Source of the DNA: Ottelia alismoides
Taxonomy: Eukaryota > Streptophyta > Magnoliopsida > Alismatales > Hydrocharitaceae
Direction: 5' to 3'
DNA length: 64,000 bases
Assembly (NCBI GenBank): GCA_037367405.1
Contig: JAZKJV010001876.1
Coordinates: 558,001-622,000, forward strand
The notes under the pieces are model-generated. The model searched no databases. It was not told where the DNA came from and saw only the letters and a list, made by a program, of their open reading frames with translations. Both the position numbers and the translations under genes were made by a program. Numbering within the stretch: the first letter of the stretch is position 1; every line of letters starts with the position of its first letter. Positions 11,497 to 22,561 of the stretch are shown here, piece after piece.

Positions 11497-14466
11497 AATG
11501 AGTCTATGATTCATAATATTAGTATATTATTCTTAGTTAAAACTCTAAAGAATTTACCTAATAAAAGTCCATAAATTCAATAAATAAACAATATACATCT
11601 CTTAATAGAATTAGACTAATTATGTATACTTTTCTTGTAAAGAAGCTAAAAATGATTCAAAGAAAATAATATAATATAAAAAACAAAAAGATAAGTGTTG
11701 AAAATTTTTTGTAAATAATCCCTTATAAAATATCCAAATTAATTTGATTTTTAATAAATTCATATTAACTCCTTTTGAATTAATTGTTTTTCTAACTTAT
11801 ATTTATATATATAAACACAAAAATACAAAATAATTTCTATTTTGAATAAATGTTTTTAGATCTTGAATCGAAAAAGCCATAAATTTTCGACTAAATTCTT
11901 GTCTTTATGAACTCGAAATTCACCAAACTCACTTTAGAAGTTCAAGTTATAAATTATCTATCTAATGAAATTATTCATTAAAATCAGAGCTTGTTTACAA
12001 AATGTAGGTTTTATGATCTAAATGTGTATTGTATATATGTACTAACTTGTCACTATCATTTTGTGGATAAATTTAACATGTTTTTATTTCTTTCCTTTTT
12101 TATTAATTTCTTTATTATATATTTTTAATAAAGTATATATTTGTAAAAATTAAAATAAATACTTTTACCATTGAAAAAGGCATGTTGTGACTTTGTATAT
12201 AATGTACATACTTTTTTTTTCTTTATTTTTATTCCAATTTTTAAATATTAAAAATCCCAAAAAAATATATTTGTTTTATTTTATTTTTAGTATTTTCTTT
12301 TTTATTTTGTAAATATCTTTTGATTAAGAGTATTAAAAATATAAAATCCGTAAAATTAGCTTTGTACATATTTTGTGTTTTTTACATTTTGTGTTGGCAT
12401 TTTTATAATTGATCAATTTACCTTTTTTTCTCTTCATTGTTTTAAGTAACCTAATTTTCATTTTTTTCATTTTTTTCTCCAACTTCCATTCTCCCTTCTT
12501 TTCCCACTACTTCTCCAACGCCCCCCCAAACCTCTTTTCTAATTCATGTTCTTTATGTTCATCCTCCTCTGAATACTCTCATTCCCCTTCATTTTTCCCT
12601 ATCCATCATTTCAAGAGAAGAGAGGTCGATCCCCTTTAACCTCCATGTGACATCTAAAGGAAATGAGTTAACAATGACAACCCCCTAAGGTGTTATCCAC
12701 GATGACCACCATCTTCGCATTGCGAGCTTTCAGTCAAGATCGCATAGCTTCGAAGTACACTTTGTCACCCTTCTTGAGGCCATAATAGAGATGAGCTCTG
12801 TCAAACTCACTTGACCTCAGGCAATCTCCTCCATGTAATTTCATTATCCTCTTTCCATTCAGTTTTTTAATGATTTGTTATTTTATCTTCATCATCGTTT
12901 TCACCAAATCCAAATCAACTACCACGATCACCACCACCAACCACCCTCCTCATTACCCTTCTACCATATTGGTAACCCACATCAACTTTGCTCTAGTCTT
13001 ATCAACATTCATGGAGATTCACCCACTCTCATCTTTCCAATGACCAAGTTCGCAGCGATAAAAATACTCCTTTTAGGTAACTAAGAAAAAAAGGAAGGAG
13101 GAACACATCGTCAACTCTCCATCACCGCCTTCCTCAACCTCGTGCATGAGCCACCTTGCAACACCATATGTACTTCGCAACATCAGGGAACACATGCCCC
13201 CGTACGAACTATTAGCCACCCGTGCGACCCTCACTATCGCTTTTTAGTTCCAGCTCGTGCCCCTACGGCCTCCGTGTAGCCATTCCTCTACGTTCCTCTT
13301 TACATACTCATCCAATCACATGAAACAGAGGAGAAGAACCCGTGCAACTGAATTGCACGCATACATCACCGCGCGACCGCCACCATCTGCTTCCTAGTTC
13401 CACATACGGTGGCTAGTCGCCTTCTGCCTTTACACAACACGGATGGCACTTCCACCTTCACACCACCCTCCATCACTATCATTGTATGTTCTACGTGCCT
13501 CCTTACATGATCGTGGCCATGCAACCTTCCGTCGTTGCATCTAGCTGCCTTATGCAATTGTGTGCAGGCTACCACGTATGGCCCTGTACAACCGCACCTC
13601 AAACCGCCATGGGTTTCCATTTCTTGCAACCTACGATAGAAGAGGAAGAAGAAATCTCGCACGTGGAATACAACTTTCTGTTTGGGCAAATTGCTATAAT
13701 TATCCAGAAGGTATATCTAATAAAAGAAATGCCCTAAGACACAATGTCTCTTGTGTTGCTCTTTTTTTTATATTACAAATTTAACATTATATTTGAGCAT
13801 TGTTTTAACATCATTTTATTATCAAAATGAAATTTCAAAAATATAATTTCGTTTTTATTTTAATCCTATACATTTTTAAATAATTTGTAATGGTCTCATA
13901 TGTGGTCTATGAAAAATCATTGAGTGGAAATTAATGTTAATTTACCCATTTAGATTATATAATTTTTATAAACTCTACTATTGATCAGAAAATTACCAAA
14001 AAATTATATATCGTAGAATTATTCCTAATGGATGTTGTGCCAAATTTTTATTGTAATTAGAGCTCAATTGTTCTAAATAAATTGTTGAATGGTATTAGTA
14101 ATTGAATTTTAATTAGATCCACACATAATATTTTTCTGCAAACAAGACTCTCCTAGATTACACAATAAGATATCTTTTTGAAATAAATTTGGTTTGGCGT
14201 AATTTTTAATTGGATTTATTAGGAATCAATTAATTAGATTCACTCAATTTCAGTAAAAAAATAATAAAATTCAAAAAATGTTATAAATTTAAAAAAATAT
14301 TGCACATTCATTTCATTATATTTGATTTCTTGTCCATGTTTCATAATTTTACATTCTATTTTCTCACAAAATGGCATAAAAACCCATAAAAAATTTCATT
14401 TTAAATTTTTGCATTTTTACTTGAAAATTACATAAAAATATGTTTCATGCATATCATTGAACTAGG
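11497..14466 (+). repeat. Athila-A-family LTR, plus strand, first part (D)
   Basis: Starts near TTAATGAGTCTATGATTCATAAT, matching the Athila-A LTR start at 47589. It stays alignable through the AAAATCAGAGCTTGTTTACAAAATG region (about 11980), the CT-rich promoter-like region (12470-12620), the GC-rich centre (13080-13640) and the U5 near 14260-14450. It is much more diverged than the copies at 47-53 kb. The LTR is interrupted at 14466 by solo LTR E and resumes at 17066. Confidence 0.7.
14462..14466 (+). other. target-site duplication CTAGG, left copy
   Basis: CTAGG immediately precedes the TGACGAG end of solo LTR E. The same five bases follow its TCATCA end at 17061-17065. Five-base duplications are the norm for Ty3/gypsy integrase. 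Confidence 0.8.
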
Positions 14467-17060
14467 TGACGAGTCCTAAATCACCCTACGTTAATTATGT
14501 GGAATTGTCGAGCATTTAAATTAATGTTGAATATGTCGTTGTCGAGTAATCGGAATCGGTCAAGAAATAACTACAATAAATTAATCAATTTTCAATCGCG
14601 TGGTTTTATGTTAATTTTACTTGGGAAAGTCCCAAGGTCAAACTCAAGGACGAAAAGTAACAACCTAGAATTTTTTCTGTCAAAGTTCACGCATGGTTTT
14701 TGAGATGGTTTTTTTAATTTTAAATGCAAATTTGGGATGCAAGATACAAATATGGCCAATTTAGGGACTAAAATGTAAAGATGAATCAAAGATGTCCGAA
14801 AAATACGAAACTTGGTCAAGATATCAATTATGATGAAATGAATGAACTGTAATTGTTTGTGGAATTATGGATGCAAGATAAATATTTTATGAATTTATGA
14901 ATGCAAACGATGTGAATTTCAATATTTTAGTATAATAAATATTAATCCTATTTATTTTCAAGGGATGAAATTATCCAAGATCTATCACTTGGTGATCGAT
15001 CTCAAATAAATCCTAAATCATAAAAATATGAGATTTGTACTTATTAAAAATTAAAGATCGAAATAGGCAAATGGACTTTTATAAGAAAAATCAAGCATGC
15101 AAGTGGAATACTTTGTGGGCATAATTTTAAACACAACTAATTCTATAATCTGTGAATTTTAGGTAATTTTTCGAGCAACGATTAATCACTTTTGAATTTC
15201 CAAACACAAAATGGGAAAATATGCAATTTATCATAAAAATAATAATTTATAATTCACCACAACCCATGAAAATGTCAAGCATATGCCATGTTGTAGAGAA
15301 TTAGTTCACGAACAAAATGCTATTTTTATAAAAATAAAATGATACGAAAATGTGGTTTAAAATAAGTGGGGAACATAGGGGTATTTGTGTAATTACAACA
15401 ATTAAATAAATATAAATATGCAGAGCATGGGTATAAATGGAGTTATTGAGACCGAAGGGGTGCTTTCTGCGAAATTTCCAGTTACGGTCGGAGAAGATGC
15501 AGCGGAGAGGGAGTCCTTCTATGTTGCTGGTGGGCGGAGTTGATCATTGGTAAAGATGAAGCAGCGATGGTGTAGGAAGTTGTTGAAGTTGCAAAGTTGA
15601 AGCAGGCGGAATGCAAAGGTATTGCAGGTGGTCGAAGTAGGTGAAGATGGCATCGTTGACTCGACAGCTTGTGGTCAGAGCAAGGGCAACGAGCAAATGG
15701 GGGCTCAAGCTACAACGAGGATATCTCCTCGGATCTCATCGCATGAAGGGGAAGGACGATCTGTTACCGCAGACCCCCAATCTCATGTGCAATCGACGAT
15801 CAAGATCAGAGCAATGGCATATATGCGATGAGGCTCTGTAACAAGGTGTCAACCTCGGATCTTGTCGTATCTCAGAGGAGCGATCAAGGCACTGTCTCCG
15901 CTCGATGGTGGAGCTCCTTCTCGTTGTGTTGTCAACAGATTAATAGCTTTTTAAATTCATTTATTTTTTTTAAATAAAAATATATTTATAAAAAGGCCAA
16001 AATGGGTGACATGTGACGCCTCCACGAGCGGCCACATATCACCCCCACGAAAATTGAAAAATAAATATAAAGAAAAATCCAACACAAATAGCGAACGATC
16101 TCGGATTGAAATTTTTTCTTCATAAAAGGATCTTGTCTCGATGAGATCTACAACATTTATGAATAGATCAAAACCAAATTTGATCCTTTGCACAAAGTAC
16201 TGTTTTGGGGAACTCTATATACGTAGGATAACTTGATTTTAAGGTTTTATAATTTTTTGTCATTTTTAAACCAGATAAAAAGCCGTAAAAAATAGGATAA
16301 AATCAAAAATAAATATTTCCACATTAATCTATTTTTTGGATTTTTATTAATTAATAATAATAAGAAATAAAATAAAATGTGAAAAAGACAACTTTTGTAC
16401 AAATGGTTAGTGAAGACTCTGACTCAATTAGTTTCTTTGATTTCAAGCTCATTCTGGATTTATATTTTTATGCATTTAAATAAACCTTTTATCAGAGAAG
16501 AAAAATGAAAAAAAATAAAATAAAATTACTCAATTATATACTTAAAATAATAGGTCAAAAACCGCTAAAATACAAATTGTACAAAAGAGGCCCAAAATCC
16601 AACTTTCACATATGAGCTCTATTCACTTGAACTCGGTCTTGTTTTGAGGGTTTTGGAATGTACATTAGTTCAAAAATAAGTAGGATCATATTGGACACTA
16701 GATGAGGAAGAAATTTAGATTTTAGTCCGGGACTCCTGGAATTAGGTTTTGGGTTTTTGGTCCACTTATTTAGGTTAGTGATTTTTTTATTTTTATTTAT
16801 TCTTTTTAGTAATCTGTACACAATGGAGGTGGTTTCGGGTCAGTTGGAGTTAGCACGAATTAGTTGAAAATCCGGGAAGTTAGGCTACTTTACAAGTCAT
16901 TTTGGCTGTAATTTTTGTCTTCTTATTTTGTGCAAAATGATTGATAAAATGCCATTCTTATCAAAACATTCATGAATGCTAAATATGTAATATAAATGAA
17001 GAAATATCGACGAATTTTTGGCATTTGAGCTTAACTCGTCACTTTTAGAGAGATTCATCA
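14467..17060 (-). mobile_element. solo Athila LTR, minus strand, inserted in LTR D (E)
   Basis: On the plus strand it begins TGACGAGTCCTAAATC, like the Athila-A minus LTR at 50559. Blocks at 14610-14665 match that LTR's U5. It ends AGATTCATCA, the reverse complement of a TGATGAATCT start. Exact CTAGG duplications flank it and there is no internal region, so it is a solo LTR left by LTR-LTR recombination. At about 2.6 kb it is slightly shorter than the 2.95 kb intact LTRs. Short frames in its GC-rich part (15440-15930) are not convincing genes. Confidence 0.85.
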
Positions 17061-17065
17061 CTAGG

Positions 17066-17250
17066 TTTACACAAAAAATACCATTTGCCTAATTTTGTTG
17101 ATTTTGAACTAAATTTTAATTGGGCTAAATTGCATATCCTTACGAATCAAGTTCATTCGCATTTTGAATTTGCATTCTTTTAGGACACAATAAGGCATCT
17201 AATGAGATTCACTTCATCTCATAAGATTCAATTATATGCACATAAACATC
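17066..17250 (+). repeat. LTR D, remainder after solo LTR E
   Basis: Directly after the second CTAGG the sequence continues the U5 alignment broken off at 14466, shown by GGGCTAAATTGC against the Athila-A LTR's TGGCTAAATTGA near 50218. Similarity then fades; the end of the LTR cannot be placed exactly. Confidence 0.55.
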
Positions 17251-18060
17251 GCTTCACTTAGTTAAAATCAATTCAATTCATTCTTGTTAATAGAAGCATG
17301 TCTAGGATGCGCCTTTTCAACTTGCAAGTATATAATGTAGATTTTAAATTTAGTCATGCACTTGCATTAAGAGAGATGGAGGCATTGTGAGTATATTATT
17401 CTCGATCATGCATCATGTTTTCTCATTTGAATCAGTTTTTCTCGATTCCCTATCTTGATTTTATACTTTTAGGAATTTAATGGAATCGAGATTGGGTTGT
17501 AGACGATGATTACTTGATTGTTCACACTTTAAATCAAGCAAGAACCTAATCTTGAAATTGGGACTGATAATGCAAGTTGACCTAATTATATGGAGTAAAA
17601 TTGAACTCTATTTTATGGGAAAGCAAAACCACATTTTATAGAGGTTATTATTCATATATTAGATGTCAGATTGTGTCCTTAGGATAATGCAAGTTGACCT
17701 AATTTTATGGAGTAAAATTGAACTCTATTTTATGGGAAAGCAAAACCACATTTTATAGAGGTTATTATTCATATATTAGAGGTTAGATTGTGTCCTTAGG
17801 ATAGTGCAAAACCCAAACTTGATATGTGCATAGTGGACTCTAAATTGGATTATAACTAATAAAATCGACAAGATAAAATGACCAATATGTATGGGTCTTC
17901 ATGTGCGAGCTGGTGAATTAGAGGGTTTGCATATGCTTGATTGTTTGTGACTTATTCAAAGGCACTATCATAAAAACTCAAACTCCATTTCATATCCATA
18001 GATTCGTTCATCTAATAGATTCATTTTAACCTAACTTCGTGTATCATGTTTCCTCCATCC
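17251..18060. other. degraded, mostly unassigned stretch with a tandem duplication
   Basis: About 0.8 kb with no reading frame and no secure match to the other elements in the window. By position it lies between an Athila LTR and an Athila 3' untranslated region, so it may be a remnant of the deleted interior. The one clear structure is the 117-bp duplication at 17566-17799. Confidence 0.3.
17566..17799 (+). repeat. tandem duplication, 2 x 117 bp
   Basis: Unit 1 (17566-17682) and unit 2 (17683-17799) both begin GATAATGCAAGTTGACCTAA and differ at only a few positions (for example TATATGG/TTTATGG and GATGTCAG/GAGGTTAG). No such duplication is seen in the other Athila copies. Confidence 0.95.
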
Positions 18061-18420
18061 TTAGCTCTACACTCTAATACTTAGGATACTCTTCAACCTA
18101 AATATAAGGGGAATCAAGTCTCTCTCTGATTGTTCACCTCGGGTCCCTTCATCTTTATTCCACATCATTCTACTTAGGTTATTCCCAGTCTAAGTATGGG
18201 GGGTCCCGAGTTCCCATACATTTTTGTTCATTACTCAGTAAACCCTTTCCATATCTCCTTCTTTTACTTAGGTTATTTATAACCTAAATATAGAGGTTGC
18301 AGCAAGTCATCTCTTGTATATTTCCACATATTTAACATGAGATAAGGCTTCATTTCACTTAGTACTATGAGGACATAGCACAAGATAAGTATAGGGGGTG
18401 TATATATATTTCCTATATAC
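18061..18420 (+). repeat. stem-loop cluster of an Athila 3' untranslated region (copy D)
   Basis: At least two stem-loops built on TACTTAGG...CCTAAGTA: 18171-18196 (followed by TGGGGGG) and 18263-18292. A further AGGACATAGCA...TAAGTATAGGGGGTG module lies at about 18368-18400. The same modules lie downstream of pol in the three other Athila copies of this window. Confidence 0.75.
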
Positions 18421-19273
18421 TTTAGTTGAAGCTCATACTCTGAAATTTTTCAAAAAATTATGGGAAGGGTAAAGTTTGATTTTGAATTGATTGTGTAAAA
18501 ATGTTTGTAAATAGTGAAAACGTTTATAAATGTGACCGTATTTTGAAAAATATTTTTCAATGATTCGAAAAAATGAGGATTCGACTTGTTTTGAAAAATC
18601 ATTTGGAAAATATATATTTATGTTACATGGTTCGTAAAATGTTTTCAATTTGTTTTCAAAATAAGATGTACATGAGTATAACTTACTATATTGTATATAC
18701 ATTTAACTCTAACTTTAGTAATTAAAAATGGAAAATTAAAAATCACAAAAGCACTAACTAATAAGTTAGATGTATCCTAGACACTTATGCATCCACACAA
18801 GACTTGTGAAGTTCATGACACTTGGTTTATGAGGTCCTTTGATTCGAAGTTAACTAGATTTAGTCATTAGGTCTATGACTTATGATTTCACACATCCCTA
18901 GTTTAGGAGATATACATGATATATTTTCATGTTTAATCTCTAACTTAAAGAATATGACCAATACCGCACATGCACGACTACAAATATGATGTGATGAGTT
19001 GAGGTTTCACTTGAGGAACTAGAACGAGAGATTTATGTTTGGACTTCATTTAATGATGCTTGAGGACATAATAAAATCAATGAACGCTTCAGAAAAGCTT
19101 AGTGTGAGCAACTTAGCTAGTATGAGAACAAGTTCTTATATTATCAATGATATTGACCTAAGTGCTAGGGTGTGATGAAATCATTAAAAATGTTGATCAG
19201 TATGAGCGAATCTTGGTCAAAGTAAAAGATCATACACTATAAAGTCAAATCAAAGATCTTACATCAAAGGTAA
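18421..19273 (+). other. Athila 3' untranslated region, degraded (copy D)
   Basis: Begins with a TTTTGAAAAAT-rich tract (18440-18670), the counterpart of the A/T-homopolymer tracts of the other copies. From about 18750 it aligns with Athila-A 46336-46915 (shared AAGACTTGTGAAGTTCA / AAGACTAGTGATGTTCA, then CACTTGGTTTATGAG). It is non-coding and is cut at copia-1 RNase H. Confidence 0.65.
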
Positions 19274-19615
19274 GCGATCGAATGCTGCAAAGGAAGCAAT
19301 GTGGTTACGCAAGTTCATCTTTGAACTTGTCATAATTTTCTCATATACTCCAATCATGTTGTTCTTTGATAACACATGATCCATATCTCAAGCAAAGGAA
19401 CCCATGTGACACCAAAATAGAAAACACGTGGAAAAGAAATACCATGTCATTTGGGAGATTCAAAAGCATGGTGACATCATCATCACCAAGATGGTCTCTA
19501 CCAACAATGTTGTTGATCCCCTTGCCAAACCTTTATCCCAAAAGATTTTTGACCAACATGTAATGAGCATGGATTTAAGATTGTACCTGAACGGTTTTGA
19601 GTGCTAGTGGGAGAT
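19274..19615 (+). pseudogene. pol: copia-1 RNase H, C-terminal end
   Basis: Codons from about 19283 read AAKEAMWLRKF, the usual copia RNase H segment. FFDNT then appears with a stop where the alanine or glycine before IS should be. AKEP, RKHVEKKYH, the D of the NVVDPLAKPL motif and a YLNGFEC-like end follow. One frame carries most of it with two or three stops. It ends at AGTGGGAGATTG, the polypurine stretch next to the LTR. The catalytic N-terminal part and all of reverse transcriptase are missing upstream. Confidence 0.85.
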
Positions 19616-22151
19616 TGTTAGCCATGTGAGCCCAGCGCGAACCATTCATATAATAAATGTTATTGTCATCTTTGATATATCAATAAATTTTATTGATTTA
19701 TTTCACTCCTTGTCTGAGATTACGAACCCATGTTATAATTAAGGTTATCTATCAGGTCTATCTTAATAATCATACAGCTTTTGATTCAATGAATGAATCA
19801 TAGAGGTTGGTGCGTAGATGATATTTAAAAAGTTGGATTGAGGACTCATCAAGCTTTGTCAATTGATTGTTAAAAAAAGATCTCCATCCTAAGAATGAGA
19901 TGACAATCTTCCTCTAAAGTCTGATATATGGCCGACCTCTTGATATAGGTCCTCTGTAGAGGAATAGAGATTCAGATGTGTCAGATAAGTTGGGCTAAAG
20001 AGTTAACTAAATGAGATCGAGATAACCAATATCTATGCCAAATGCTGACACGATATAGGTACATATCCTCTGACCGGAGACAGATGTATCTCCATATATT
20101 AAAGTATGTACATTAGGCAGATCATTAGGGCGATGGCCGAATCAAGGTCCATAGTACACAAACCGGAAAGCTGGTGTGCATAAAAAATGCATATGAGTAA
20201 TACGATATCTCAAAGGGATCATATATGTTCAATACTAAGCTGGAAGACATGAGCACAATCATGAGGTATTGGGACCGATCAAATTCCATGCATAGTCGGC
20301 TTGCTTTAGAAGCAAGATAAGAATTTGTAAGTATGATACATGCTTTTGGAAAGCATATGATAAATACCAACTCCCAATGATCGAATGAGAAACTTAATGA
20401 TAAAACCTTGAAGAAGACATTCCAAATATGACTTTAAATTTCAGCTTTATTCTAGGTCTTCAAATATGTGAGATGTATGGGTATTAGGAATACTCAAGGG
20501 TGATGTGATCCTAAACCATTGCATAACCATGACATTCCATTTCAGGGGACTGATGAAATAGGTTTGGATTTCAGTTACTCCTTTCACTAGATTAGTAATC
20601 TAATCTTAGTCTAAATATTGGATTATGATCTGAATGTGATTCAGATGTAACAAGAAGATTATATTTACAATTTGATTTAATCAAACAACTTTAAGAGGTC
20701 CCCTTGATATGGATATGAGATACAGTCTTAATACCGAAGTAACTATACATGGAATGTGCAATCGTCACGTCCTTATCTCAATGTGTCCATGGAGAAAGCA
20801 CATTGTTCTTGAAAGAGTTCAATAATAATTCAATTTTTGAGAATGTATCTGATCATTGGGAAACTAATGATTAAATATGATTTAATTATCATGAATAATA
20901 TGAATATGATTCATATTAATTGGACACACGAGGATAGTCTTCTCATATAATTAAATATGTTTTAATCATCAAGGATATGAATAATGTGGATATCACTATT
21001 CATAATAATCATATATGTTATAAATGTGATTTATAATATATTGGAGAGATTTAATTGTAAATAGTATATATGAATTAAATGTTGATGTGAATTGGATTCA
21101 CATTGAATAATTAAATGTAAATGCAATTTACATTTTATATAGGATGTAAGAATATGATTCATAGTTGTCAATGGCATGATTGAAATTACCATAAAATAAA
21201 TTGGAATTATTTTGGTGAATAATTATGCCACAAAACTTGTTACATACGTGGAATATATGACGACATATGAGATCTCAACATCAATGGAATGAGAGAGCCT
21301 CCTAAGGATAAAAGGAGCACCTTGGGTTGTAAAACTTGGTGGTAATCCACTTATAAATGGAAAGGAGACTTGCTCTCCTTCCAAGTAATTCTATATTTTT
21401 ATTTAAATTGTTTATATTGATTGATCTTCAGTATACTAAATTACTTTTAAATAAAATATTTATTGTTGTAAATTTATTCAATAAAATCTTGGCCACTGAT
21501 TAAAAGCACAAAATAATCTACACCATTGGTTATGTATGCACATGGATGGAGATCCATGGACATCCAATTTGTTATAAAAGAAAGGTTAGACCTAGATTAT
21601 TTTTACAACAATTTCAAGAGAAATAACTCTCTATATTCTCATACATGTCCAATGTGTCTCTTTCTTCCAATATTGTGACAGTCCACCATATTGACTTAGA
21701 GAGCTTAGCAGTCATCGCGATGTCATTTTGCTACTAGATCGACTGCTTGTGGATCTCCGCCTTCTTTAGTACATCTTACTCGTGAGGAAGGCAATCAATT
21801 TCGCGTGACAAAATTAAGAGACTCCGCGCTCGGATCTTCAACTCATATTGCGAGAAGCATGTGTCTCATCCACGTGCCCGTAAGTGCGTCCTTTGTCGGA
21901 TCAGACTTGAGACAAGAGGTCTCTTTGATTAGAGACAAGCAATCACAATCATATTTTAAGTGGTAATCCTTTGACTCATCTACGATCTTGATGAAATTAT
22001 TTGATAAGTGTTCTCATGTCATGCGATTTCCTCTATTTAAAAGAAATAAATTCCATTGTACATTACAACTAGTATGACTAGTAGCCTTAGATCATAGTTG
22101 ATGCGATCTTCACACTTCCGTAATGCGCTAAGGACTAAATACTAGCCTTCA
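19616..22151 (+). repeat. copia-1 3' LTR
   Basis: Starts TGTTAGCCATGTGAGCCC, after the purine tract, and ends CTAGCCTTCA at 22151. It is homologous along its length to the copia-2 LTR (40786-43072) but clearly diverged. It is about 250 bp longer, with differences in the AT-rich centre and around 21240-21420. It keeps a TATA box at 21573. What follows is not a primer site, so this is a 3' LTR. Confidence 0.85.
21573..21580 (+). promoter_or_regulatory. TATA box of the copia-1 3' LTR
   Basis: TATAAAAG at the position equivalent to the TATA boxes in the other two copia LTRs, about 580 bp before the LTR end. Confidence 0.55.
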
Positions 22152-22561
22152 ATCAAATCGTTTGATTGTCTTACAAGACAATGAAGACAACTTAGAGATA
22201 AAAGATAAATTAGTGCATGATACTGATCATCCATACATAAAGAATCATGCCCATAGGTAATCATGATCCTTTAGAGAAAGAGAGTCAATCCACACAATCG
22301 ATGAGTATAATGGGCAACTAGAGACCTAGAACACAACCTTCATGGATAGAAGATTATCATTTTTAAGGATGTAAAGCATAATGTTACATTGTAGATGATG
22401 ATGTAGTTGATTGTATAGCTATCATATCCTTTGACAATCTTTGAATGAGTTGAAATCAAAACAAACACCATGACAGATGAGTTAATTTAATTGAATGAAC
22501 TAATGCGTGAAGTTATATGATTTATCAGAAAGTAGGCAATCTATAGGATGTTAGTGGGTAG
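22152..22561 (+). pseudogene. pol: copia-3 pol fragment leading into reverse transcriptase (left half)
   Basis: The last 60 bases read in frame D-L-S-E-S-R-Q-S-I-G-C-stop-W-V, a degenerate form of the DLP.G...IGCKWV motif at the start of copia reverse transcriptase. The frame is broken off inside the W-V codons by Athila-B. The same frame resumes at 63780 with the arginine-lysine-rich and KGRLIA segment. Upstream, 22152-22500 is too decayed to translate convincingly and may be the integrase-RT linker. How it joins the copia-1 LTR at 22151 is unclear. Confidence 0.75.
22557..22561 (+). other. target-site duplication GGTAG, left copy (Athila-B)
   Basis: GGTAG directly before the TGATGAATC start of the Athila-B 5' LTR. 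The second copy is 63775-63779, directly after the TCATCA end of its 3' LTR. Copia-3 reading frame continuity supports it independently. Confidence 0.92.

Larger units (their letters stand above)
6474..19273. mobile_element. Athila-derived block inside copia-1
   Basis: A 12.8 kb block between copia-1 integrase and RNase H. Contents in order: two minus-strand Athila-like LTRs, one plus-strand LTR interrupted by a solo LTR, and a plus-strand Athila 3' untranslated region. No gag or pol of its own is recognisable. The right junction is placed where sequence resembling Athila-A 46850-46915 gives way to copia RNase H codons (about 19273). The left junction is where integrase-linker codons stop. 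No terminal duplication is visible, so it is either a truncated insertion or the product of several events. Confidence 0.6.
976..22151 (+). mobile_element. copia-1: Ty1/copia retrotransposon split by nested Athila DNA
   Basis: Parts in order: truncated 5' LTR (976-2431), iMet-type primer site, long leader, gag, protease and integrase (to about 6473), a foreign block (6474-19273), the end of RNase H (19274-19615) and the 3' LTR (19616-22151). Integrase upstream of RNase H fits the Ty1/copia gene order. Most of reverse transcriptase is absent, so the interrupting block replaced or deleted it. The left flank is Athila LTR and the right flank is copia-3, so no target duplication can be shown. Coding parts carry many stops; the copy is dead. 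Confidence 0.8.
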
